Below, piece after piece: positions 25,326 through 33,216 of a DNA stretch of 64,000 nt. The stretch is taken from contig NZ_JBGOSE010000017.1 in assembly GCF_041538045.1 (NCBI RefSeq), positions 7,480 to 71,479 of the forward strand. Reading direction: 5' to 3'. The position numbers and the translations under genes were made by a program. How positions within the stretch are numbered: position 1 is the first letter of the stretch; each line of letters opens with the position of its first letter. The notes beneath the pieces are model-generated. The model did no database searches and was not told the DNA's origin. It saw only the letters and a program-made list of their open reading frames with translations. This stretch comes from Aliiglaciecola sp041538045. Lineage in GTDB: Bacteria; Pseudomonadota; Gammaproteobacteria; Enterobacterales; Alteromonadaceae.

Positions 25326-26534
25326 ATGGCTAAAACAGCAGAAATGTATACCTGGATTGGAGTCGATAAAAAGGGCCATAATCGCAAAGGCGAAATAAGT
25401 GCCATTTCTTTATCTGAAGCGAAGAATATGCTACGCCGCCAAGGTGTTTCTGCCACTAAAGTCAAGAAGCTCGCCAAGCCACTATTTGGTAGAAAAGACA
25501 AAGTTTCCGCTCAAGATATTTGTGTGTTATCTCGACAAATCGCAACTATGTTGGGGGCTGGAGTAAGTTTGATTCAGACTATCGATATGATTGCCCAAGG
25601 CCATGCAAAACAGAGTATGCGCAGAATGCTTACGGAGATTGCCGATGAAGTCAAAGCCGGTAATCCGTTATCCAGTGCGCTGCGCAAACACCCTGACCAA
25701 TTTGAAGACCTATATTGTGACTTAGTGGAAACCGGCGAACAATCCGGTGCCTTGGAAACAATCTATGATCGTATCGCGACTTATAAAGAAAAAGCCGAAG
25801 CATTAAAATCAAAAATCAAAAAAGCGATGTTCTATCCCATCGCCGTAGTGGTGGTAGCCTTTATTGTAACCACCATCCTATTAATATTTGTAGTACCGCA
25901 GTTTCAAGAAATATTCAGTAGCTTTGGAGCTGAATTACCCGCTTTTACATTATTTGTATTAGCTATTTCCCAATTTGTGCAAGATTTTGGCATTTTCATC
26001 GCAGCAGGCACAGCGATTGCCGCGGTTTTATTTATGCGCGCCCACAAAAAGTCAAAAAACTTACAAGATAAAGTGGATAAACTCATTCTCAAAATACCTA
26101 TTATTGGTGAGATTCTAAAAAAAGCGTCAATTGCTCGATTTACCCGTACTCTTGCCACCACCTTTGCGGCGGGTGTGCCATTGATTGGCGCATTAGATTC
26201 TGCTGCAGGTGCATCAGGTAATGCGGTGTTTCGTGATGCCATATTATTTATTAAGCGGGAAGTGGCAGGGGGTATGCAAATGAATACGGCCATGCGAGCT
26301 ACCGGCACCTTTCCTGACATGGTCACGCAGATGATTGCCATTGGTGAAGAATCTGGCGCGGTGGACGATATGTTAAGTAAAATAGCCACCATATATGAAG
26401 CGGAAGTTGATGATATGGTTGATGGCTTAACCAGTTTGTTAGAACCAATGATCATGGCTGTACTAGGGGTTGTCATTGGTGGCTTGATTGTGGCTATGTA
26501 TTTACCCATCTTCCAAATGGGTAATGTGGTTTAG
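25326..26534 (+). CDS. pilC: Type IV pilus inner-membrane platform protein PilC
   Basis: Inner-membrane platform of the type IV pilus machine. Two GspF-type domains are seen (LSRQIATMLGAGVSL near residue 69, and FTRTLATTFAAGVPL near 272), each followed by membrane helices. 402 residues is normal. It begins right after the pilA terminator; the PilB ATPase gene that normally sits between pilA and pilC is absent. The frame agrees with the PilC N-terminus (YTWIGVDKKGHNRKGEI). Confidence 0.94.
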   Translation: MAKTAEMYTWIGVDKKGHNRKGEISAISLSEAKNMLRRQGVSATKVKKLAKPLFGRKDKVSAQDICVLSRQIATMLGAGVSLIQTIDMIAQGHAKQSMRRMLTEIADEVKAGNPLSSALRKHPDQFEDLYCDLVETGEQSGALETIYDRIATYKEKAEALKSKIKKAMFYPIAVVVVAFIVTTILLIFVVPQFQEIFSSFGAELPAFTLFVLAISQFVQDFGIFIAAGTAIAAVLFMRAHKKSKNLQDKVDKLILKIPIIGEILKKASIARFTRTLATTFAAGVPLIGALDSAAGASGNAVFRDAILFIKREVAGGMQMNTAMRATGTFPDMVTQMIAIGEESGAVDDMLSKIATIYEAEVDDMVDGLTSLLEPMIMAVLGVVIGGLIVAMYLPIFQMGNVV

Positions 26535-26572
26535 TAAAAGTACCAATCACGTTATATAATTAGCACTATGAT

Positions 26573-26608
26573 TGCCAGAAAGGTTTCTACCTCAACACTT
26601 TTCTGGCA
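26573..26608 (+). other. Hairpin between pilC and pilD
   Basis: TGCCAGAAA and TTTCTGGCA form a 9-bp stem with an 18-base loop in the 116-base gap. No T-tract follows. It may be an mRNA-processing or stability element. Confidence 0.35.
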
Positions 26609-26650
26609 AGCTTAGAAAAAATATTTTTCACTTTAACAAAGAACCCACAT

Positions 26651-27529
26651 ATGCCAGCGATGTTTGAGCTATTAGCCGATTCTCCCATTTTTTTTATTAG
26701 TTTCGTTTTTATTATCAGTTTATTGGTAGGTAGCTTTTTAAATGTGGTTATTTATCGTCTTCCCGTAATGATGGAACGCAGCTGGAAACAAGAATATCAA
26801 CAATATTTCCAGCCTGAGACATCAGAACAAACGACTACAGACACATTCAATTTAGTTAAACCAGATTCTACCTGTCCGAAATGTCAGCATAAAATAAGAG
26901 CGTGGGAGAATATCCCTGTAATTAGCTGGTTATTTCTGAAAGGAAAATGCTCTCAATGTAACAATCCAATTTCAATTCGCTACCCTGCTGTTGAGCTTTT
27001 CACAGCTTTAACGAGTATGGCCATTGCATGGCACTTCGGATTTGGTTGGCAAGCGGCCGCCGCGGTTTTATTTACATGGTGCTTGGTTGCCTTAATATTT
27101 ATTGATATCGATAAAATGTTGTTACCTGACCAAATCACTCTGCCCATTTTATGGCTAGGGCTGATTTTGAGTACCATGAACATTTTTGTCAGCCCAACAG
27201 ATGCCATTATTGGCGCGGCAGCGGGTTACTTGAGCTTGTGGAGCGTGTATTGGTTATTCAAATTGCTCACCGGCAAAGAAGGGATGGGCTATGGTGATTT
27301 TAAATTATTAGCCGCTTTAGGTGCATGGGTGGGTTGGCAGTATCTTCCAATTATCATTCTGCTCTCTTCGTTGGTCGGCGCAGTTATAGGGATTAGCTAT
27401 TTATTAATTAAGGGAAAAGACAAAGGCAGTCATATTCCCTTCGGCCCGTATTTAGCAATAGCGGGTTGGCTAACATTAATATATGGCGAAGATATAGCTA
27501 ACTGGTATTGGGGATGGGCTTTAGCATGA
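26651..27529 (+). CDS. pilD: Prepilin peptidase / N-methyltransferase
   Basis: Inner-membrane aspartic peptidase that cleaves and methylates prepilins. The cytoplasmic zinc loop has CPKCxH and CSQC pairs (about residues 75-105). Catalytic aspartates lie in FIDIDKMLLPD and GMGYGDFKLLAALGAW. Multiple membrane helices and 292 residues fit PilD. It overlaps coaE by four bases. Confidence 0.96.
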   Translation: MPAMFELLADSPIFFISFVFIISLLVGSFLNVVIYRLPVMMERSWKQEYQQYFQPETSEQTTTDTFNLVKPDSTCPKCQHKIRAWENIPVISWLFLKGKCSQCNNPISIRYPAVELFTALTSMAIAWHFGFGWQAAAAVLFTWCLVALIFIDIDKMLLPDQITLPILWLGLILSTMNIFVSPTDAIIGAAAGYLSLWSVYWLFKLLTGKEGMGYGDFKLLAALGAWVGWQYLPIIILLSSLVGAVIGISYLLIKGKDKGSHIPFGPYLAIAGWLTLIYGEDIANWYWGWALA

Positions 27530-28143
27530 GCGATTATGTAGTGGGGTTAACAGGTGGTATAGGCAGTGGCAAAACAGCAGTTTCTGACACGTTTGCCGAC
27601 TTAGGAATTGATGTTATCGATGCTGATATATTGGCTCGTGAAGTAGTTGAACCGGGTAGTCCGGCACTCCACGTTATCGCGAAAAAGTTTGGTGATAAAT
27701 CTTTGTTAGCAGATGGCAATTTAAATCGACAATATATTCGAGAGATCGTATTTTCAGACCCCTTGCTGAAAACCTGGCTAGATAATCTACTCCATCCGAT
27801 GATCCGCAAAAATATGCAACGTCAATTAAAACAAGCAAAATCCCCCTATTGTATTCTCGCCGTGCCTTTATTAATCGAAAATAGCATGATGGCGATGGTT
27901 AACCGAGTTTTGGTTGTGGATGTTGACGAAGAGGTGCAGTTACAGCGAGCAGCGAATAGAGATCAGCAATCTAGCCAACAAATCAAAAATATAATGGCTA
28001 ATCAGGTCTCCCGTGAAGTACGCTTAAGCCATGCTGACGATGTGATTGATAACAATGGATCTGTGGATAATTTAAAAAAACAAGTTGAACAATTGCACCA
28101 ACAATATTTACTGCAGACTACCAATCAAATCGCGCTAGTTTAA
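27526..28143 (+). CDS. coaE: Dephospho-CoA kinase
   Basis: Last step of CoA synthesis. The P-loop GGIGSGKTAV opens the protein, and the conserved DADxLAREVV and later VPLLIEN segments follow. Starting at the ATG that overlaps the pilD stop (ATGA) gives 205 residues, normal for CoaE. Confidence 0.96.
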   Translation: MSDYVVGLTGGIGSGKTAVSDTFADLGIDVIDADILAREVVEPGSPALHVIAKKFGDKSLLADGNLNRQYIREIVFSDPLLKTWLDNLLHPMIRKNMQRQLKQAKSPYCILAVPLLIENSMMAMVNRVLVVDVDEEVQLQRAANRDQQSSQQIKNIMANQVSREVRLSHADDVIDNNGSVDNLKKQVEQLHQQYLLQTTNQIALV

Positions 28144-28430
28144 CCAGGATTTAAGCCAATAATCAATTTTGCTAGAACAAGCATCTAACAACAGACAAAA
28201 ATATGTTATGTTGTCCTCCTAACTACCGCTTTACAGATTAAAAACACCTATTGCTAAAATTTTGAGGGTTGTTTGATTTACAACTTTATTATCTTGGGGT
28301 TGAAATCTGATGCGTTTTGCGGTGTAGTTCCCTTTATAATAATCATTCAATAGTCAGTTCTAACTATTTTGATTTTGCTTTTTAAGAACAATAAGTCTTC
28401 CGTCTGCGTATAGATTCTTTAGGATAATTA
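28144..28430 (+). other. coaE-zapD gap, 287 bases
   Basis: AT-rich, no open frame of note and no stable terminator. It probably contains a promoter for zapD-yacG. A TTTATAATAATC stretch around 28334 could serve as a -10 region, but no good -35 box was found. Confidence 0.3.
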
Positions 28431-29183
28431 ATGTCATTAGCTGTTTATGAGTTTCCATTAAACGAAAAAGTCAGGACCTATTTACGTCTTGAACAGTTGT
28501 TTATTCAACTCAAACAAAGCGCAAAAGCCCAAGAAGATTGGCAATTTATGAGCTTTTTTGAGGCTCTATTTACCCTACTTGATCTCTTAGAGCGACTGGA
28601 TATTCGCAGTGACATTTTAAAAGATATTGAAGTTCACGAAAAAAACCTAGTGTATTGGTCACAGCATCCGAAAATTGATTCAGAAGCACTGCAAGCTGCA
28701 CTGCAAAAAATACTCCGTCTTAGAGATCAACTCAAACACTCGAAAAAAATAGGCGCGACACTCAAAGAAGATAAATTTCTAAGCTCAATTAGACAACGCT
28801 TTTCCATTCCAGGTGGTACCTGCAGTTTTGACCTGCCAAATTTACACTACTGGATTAAACAGCCGCTGGAGCTGATCCGCAATGATATTAATAATTGGCT
28901 AAAAGAGTTCGATTTAATTAATGAAGCCATAGATATTACCTTAGCTTTTTTACGTGAAAGAGGACGTTTTACTGGGATCACTGCTGAAAATGGTTTTTAT
29001 CAAGGGATAGCCGATGATAAGAGTGAGTTAATTCGAATCCAAAGTGTCACTGATGAAGGCTATTACCCCATGTTAAGTGGCAACAAATACCGTTATGCGA
29101 TTCGATTTATGCTGTTTACTGCAAATGAAAATGGCAGTAGCCAAGTGACTGATTCCATTCCATTTAAAATTGCCAGTTGTTAG
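28431..29183 (+). CDS. zapD: Cell division protein ZapD
   Basis: Binds and bundles FtsZ filaments at midcell. The start VYEFPLNEKVRTYLRLE and the CSFDLPNLHYWI segment are family hallmarks. 250 residues is normal. It sits between coaE and yacG as in E. coli. Confidence 0.95.
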   Translation: MSLAVYEFPLNEKVRTYLRLEQLFIQLKQSAKAQEDWQFMSFFEALFTLLDLLERLDIRSDILKDIEVHEKNLVYWSQHPKIDSEALQAALQKILRLRDQLKHSKKIGATLKEDKFLSSIRQRFSIPGGTCSFDLPNLHYWIKQPLELIRNDINNWLKEFDLINEAIDITLAFLRERGRFTGITAENGFYQGIADDKSELIRIQSVTDEGYYPMLSGNKYRYAIRFMLFTANENGSSQVTDSIPFKIASC

Positions 29184-29198
29184 GAGTCTAATAGTGCT

Positions 29199-29432
29199 AT
29201 GCTAGTGTCCTGCCCCACGTGTTCTAAAAAAGTAGAATGGAATGAAAGCAGCTTATTTCGACCATTTTGTTGTAAGCGTTGTCAGCTCATTGATCTTGGT
29301 GAATGGTCTAATGAAGAAAAGTTCATTGCCTCTAATAGTCCAAATAGTGATGGTAAAAACCAACCCCTTCCTGATGTTGAAGATATAGAAGCCATCTTGG
29401 CTCAACAGCAACAAGACTTTTTTAAAGAATAG
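29199..29432 (+). CDS. yacG: DNA gyrase inhibitor YacG
   Basis: A small zinc protein reported to inhibit gyrase in E. coli. Four zinc cysteines are present: CPTC at the N-terminus and CCKRCQLIDLGEW. 77 residues, with an acidic tail. Its 3' end overlaps the end of recJ by 11 bases on the opposite strand. Confidence 0.94.
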   Translation: MLVSCPTCSKKVEWNESSLFRPFCCKRCQLIDLGEWSNEEKFIASNSPNSDGKNQPLPDVEDIEAILAQQQQDFFKE

Positions 29433-31149
29433 GCTCCAGCGCTTCTACCATTAGTTGTAAACTTACGCGCCCCCTAAACTCATTGATATCTAGCTTGTAA
29501 GCAACTTGAATTTGTTTACAACCGTGATTAGGCCAGAGCTTTGGGTCTATGTTAAATGCTATCGCATCCACCAATACGCCTGATTCGCTTTTCAACATCA
29601 ATTTGAGGTGCTTTCCTCCCAACAACTTTTGATCCACAGGAGTAAAGGTGCCGTCAAAAATCGGCTCAGGAAAACCTTGTCCCCATGGGCCACAATCTTT
29701 TAATTGTTGAGCGAATTCCAATGAGAATTCTTGGTGGGAAAGTTCTCCGTCGCTTAATACCTGCCCGCTTAGGTCTTTATCTTTTAACAACTCATGGCTA
29801 ACTTGCTCAAAAACACGTTTAAATGCAGTGAACTTGTCGGCATAAATTGTCAAACCTGCAGCCATGGCATGACCACCAAACTTAACAATCACATCAGGAT
29901 AGCGACTGTTTATTTCTTCTAGCAAATCACGAATATGCAGACCTGGGATAGATCTAGCCGAGCCTTTTAATGTTTCGTCATCTTGATTAGCAAATGCAAT
30001 GGTTGGGCGATTGTATTTTTCTTTGATTTTACCGGCAACGATACCAATAACGCCTTGGTGGAAATCAGACTGATAAACAATTATTCCATTTTTTGATTGG
30101 TCACCATCAATTTCCAAGCTTTCTAAACTGGCTAGCGCTTGGTCTTGCATCGATTGCTGAATTTCCCTGCGTTCGCGGTTTAATGAATCAAGTTCAACAG
30201 CCATTTGCCGAGCTTTTGCATGATCAGCAGCCAATAAACATTCGATGCCCAAAGACATGTCGTCTAAGCGGCCGGCGGCATTAAGCCGTGGACCAAGAAC
30301 AAAACCTAGATCACTGGACACCATTCTTTCAGAACTCTTACCGGCAACTTCTACCAAGGCTTTGATACCGGGTCGACATTTACCACTTCGAATACGCTGT
30401 AAACCTTGGTAAACCAAGACACGATTATTACTATCCAAAGGTACAACATCAGCCACTGTACCCAAAGCAACAATATCTAAAAATTCTGCTAAATTTGGTT
30501 CAGGGATAGCTCGCTTTTCAAACCATTGTTTTTGTTTTAGGTGATTTCTAAGGGCTAACATCAAATAAAACGCGACCCCTACCCCAGCGAGGTTTTTAGA
30601 TAAAAACTCACAGCCAGGTTGATTAGGGTTCACTATTGCATCAGCCTGAGGTAGACGATCTGCTGCCAAATGATGATCGGTAACCAAGACTTTAATTCCA
30701 AGGGCTTTAGCTCTATCCACTCCACTAAAACAAGCGATACCGTTGTCTACGGTAATGATTAATTGCGCACCTTGTTGATGGGCGACGTCGACTATTTCAG
30801 GACTTAAGCCATAGCCAAAATCAAACCGATTAGGCACTAGATAAGTGTGATCAGTAGCTCCCATTCTAGCCAAACACAGCATAGTCAGAGCAGTACTTGT
30901 TGCGCCATCGGCATCAAAATCACCAACAATGATAATTTTAAGCTGCTTTTCCAATGCATCACTAAGCACTTCAACGGCGGCCTCGATACCAGAAAGGTTT
31001 TGATAATGCAGTAAGGCTCTTGCTCCTTTATCTAACTGACTTGCTTCTTCAATTCCTCGACTTGCAAAAATTTGTCGAATTATTGGTTGAGAAATATCGG
31101 CTAAATGAGAGTCAGGGACAGGTTGGCGACGGACAATTTTGGCTGGCAT
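29422..31149 (-). CDS. recJ: Single-strand DNA exonuclease RecJ
   Basis: 5'-3' ssDNA exonuclease of recombination and mismatch repair. DHH-family motifs are present: DFDADGATST (near residue 75), VTDHHLA (near 155) and the DHHA1 GGHAMAAG block near 405. 575 residues from MPAKIVRR matches E. coli RecJ; the frame is open upstream to 31221, but that tail is not typical. Third gene of xerD-dsbC-recJ. Confidence 0.96.
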   Translation of the reverse strand: MPAKIVRRQPVPDSHLADISQPIIRQIFASRGIEEASQLDKGARALLHYQNLSGIEAAVEVLSDALEKQLKIIIVGDFDADGATSTALTMLCLARMGATDHTYLVPNRFDFGYGLSPEIVDVAHQQGAQLIITVDNGIACFSGVDRAKALGIKVLVTDHHLAADRLPQADAIVNPNQPGCEFLSKNLAGVGVAFYLMLALRNHLKQKQWFEKRAIPEPNLAEFLDIVALGTVADVVPLDSNNRVLVYQGLQRIRSGKCRPGIKALVEVAGKSSERMVSSDLGFVLGPRLNAAGRLDDMSLGIECLLAADHAKARQMAVELDSLNRERREIQQSMQDQALASLESLEIDGDQSKNGIIVYQSDFHQGVIGIVAGKIKEKYNRPTIAFANQDDETLKGSARSIPGLHIRDLLEEINSRYPDVIVKFGGHAMAAGLTIYADKFTAFKRVFEQVSHELLKDKDLSGQVLSDGELSHQEFSLEFAQQLKDCGPWGQGFPEPIFDGTFTPVDQKLLGGKHLKLMLKSESGVLVDAIAFNIDPKLWPNHGCKQIQVAYKLDINEFRGRVSLQLMVEALEPIL

Positions 31150-31230
31150 AAGATACCGTTGTTTGATGTGGCAGATGTAACACTGGGAAAGGCTCAAAAC
31201 ACTGGGTGTTTTGAGCCTCAATTTTATAAT

Positions 31231-32064
31231 TTAGATTTGATTTAATTTCTGTAACAGAGCATCAGCAGGCATGTAACCACCAACCAAAGAACCGTCTGGT
31301 AATATGATGTTAGGCGTGCCATTTACACCTACTCGTGTACCAAATGCATATTCATCTGCGACTTTATTACTACAAGTAGTGCCATTCACATCGGCCCCGG
31401 TTTTTGCTGCGGTAAGGGCACTTTGTTTATCATCGGCACACCATACTGCTACCATATCGTAATAAGTTTGTGTATTAAGACCACCTCGAGGGTAAGCTAA
31501 ATAGCGAACTGTAATACCTTTTTCGTTGTAATCGTCTATTTCACGGTGCAGTTTTCGGCAGTATCCGCAGGTAATATCAGTGAAAACATTAATGACGTAC
31601 TTTTCATCTTTTGCTTTAAACTCAATCACATCTTCATCAGAAAAATCAGAAACGCCTTCTAAACGAAGTTCTGACAATTTAATGTCAGTTTCATTCCGCA
31701 TTCCCGCATCAACATTGAAGATTCGGCCACTTACCAAGTATTTACCATCTTCGCTGGTGTAAAATAGACCTTGATTAGTTGAGACTTGCGCTAAGCTAGG
31801 TACAGGTGAATCTCCTATAGCAAAGACTTTAAGCCCGAGCACATTTTCTAGCTTTTGTTTCGTCTTAGTGTAGTCAGCACTGCCCATTGAGGTATTTTGC
31901 TGCGATTCATTTTTAGGAATATTTTCTGCCTGATGCTTGACCATCACTTTAGCGGTATCTTGGGTATCAGCTGCGTTTTGTGAATCTTTCATCATTGCGT
32001 AAGTTGACGCGGCTGCAACACACAAAGTCACCAAAATTAGAGGTGGTTTTATCCAGTTTTTCAT
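31231..32064 (-). CDS. dsbC: Periplasmic disulfide isomerase DsbC
   Basis: Rearranges wrong disulfides in the periplasm. A hydrophobic N-terminal segment (about residues 8-24) targets it out. An N-terminal dimerisation domain is followed by a thioredoxin fold with CGYC near residue 165 and the cis-Pro loop GVNGTPN. At 277 residues it is longer than E. coli DsbC (236) because of an extra ~30-residue polar linker after the signal. Lies between xerD and recJ as usual. Confidence 0.93.
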   Translation of the reverse strand: MKNWIKPPLILVTLCVAAASTYAMMKDSQNAADTQDTAKVMVKHQAENIPKNESQQNTSMGSADYTKTKQKLENVLGLKVFAIGDSPVPSLAQVSTNQGLFYTSEDGKYLVSGRIFNVDAGMRNETDIKLSELRLEGVSDFSDEDVIEFKAKDEKYVINVFTDITCGYCRKLHREIDDYNEKGITVRYLAYPRGGLNTQTYYDMVAVWCADDKQSALTAAKTGADVNGTTCSNKVADEYAFGTRVGVNGTPNIILPDGSLVGGYMPADALLQKLNQI

Positions 32065-32289
32065 TTACCTTCCTATTAATTAACCATTATTAACTACGTT
32101 GTAAGATGTAGACCTGCGAAATGAACAAATAATTGCATCTAAACAGTTAATTTTTAGTGTTCAAAATTTTTCATTAGTTTATAACGAAAGCCACTTTGAT
32201 CCAATCTAAGCAAAGCATCCAAATGCATAAATGCGCACCTTTTTTACGAATATCGTCTAATTGGAAAGCAATGATTACAGATTGACAAT

Positions 32290-33195
32290 TTATCCTCTTG
32301 GGTGATGCTCTTCCACCAGCATTTGCAGCCTTTGTGTAGCTACATGAGTATAAATCTGTGTTGTTGATAAATCACTGTGACCTAACAACATTTGCACAAC
32401 TCTTAAATCTGCACCGTGATTCAGTAAGTGAGTAGCAAAGGCATGACGCAATGTATGAGGCGAGAGATGGGTTTGAATACCTGCAACAAGTGCATAATGC
32501 TTTATTCGATGCCAAAACGTTTGTCTGGTCATCATCACCCCACGATTACTTGGAAAAACGATGTCTGATTCTGTCTTCAAAAGGTTACCGCGTGCTAACT
32601 TAATAAACCTCAGTAACCATTCAATAGCTTCTTCTCCAAGGGGCACTAATCGCTCTTTATTACCTTTACCGGTAACTCGTATAACCCCTTGTTGTAATCC
32701 CATTTGTTCCATACGCAAAGACACTAATTCCGATACCCGAAGACCGGTGGCATATAGTACTTCCAACATTGCCTTATCTCTAAACTCAATTGGGTTATCG
32801 ATGTTTGGCGCATTGAGTAAATCATCGACCTGCTCTTCACTTAGGGTTTTAGGTAGGGATTGCGGTAGCTTAGGGTTGCGCATTTGTGCGATAGGATCAT
32901 CTTCTCGCAACTTTGATTGCAGTAGATAAATATTGAACATGCGCAGACTACTTAAAAAACGAGCGATGCTGCGTTCAGACATTTTTAAGTCGTATTGAAA
33001 GGCTAAATACTGGTCGATATCAGATTTAGCAAATTGTTGCAGAGAAAAATTAGCCAAATGCTTTTCAGCAAAGGTACAGAACTTCAATAAATCTGAACGA
33101 TAGGCGTTGAGGGTGTGCTCGCTTAAACCTTTTTCTATCCAAATAGAATCAATAAAGGTTTCAATTAAAGTTAGATGATGATTTTGTACTGCCAC
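32290..33195 (-). CDS. xerD: Site-specific tyrosine recombinase XerD
   Basis: Resolves chromosome dimers at dif with XerC. The catalytic set is visible: Arg in TGLRVSELV, Lys in GKGNKERLVPLG, HTLRHAFATHL (His-x2-Arg), GHSDLSTTQIYTHV (His and the nucleophilic Tyr). 301 residues is normal. The dsbC and recJ genes downstream identify it as XerD rather than XerC. The 225-base gap to dsbC shows nothing certain. Confidence 0.95.
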   Translation of the reverse strand: MAVQNHHLTLIETFIDSIWIEKGLSEHTLNAYRSDLLKFCTFAEKHLANFSLQQFAKSDIDQYLAFQYDLKMSERSIARFLSSLRMFNIYLLQSKLREDDPIAQMRNPKLPQSLPKTLSEEQVDDLLNAPNIDNPIEFRDKAMLEVLYATGLRVSELVSLRMEQMGLQQGVIRVTGKGNKERLVPLGEEAIEWLLRFIKLARGNLLKTESDIVFPSNRGVMMTRQTFWHRIKHYALVAGIQTHLSPHTLRHAFATHLLNHGADLRVVQMLLGHSDLSTTQIYTHVATQRLQMLVEEHHPRG

Positions 33196-33216
33196 TTACT
33201 ACTCCTTACTCATCAT

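Noticed and set aside
25904..26509. 201-codon minus-strand frame opposite pilC
   Set aside because: It lies entirely within the clear PilC gene and has shadow-type composition.
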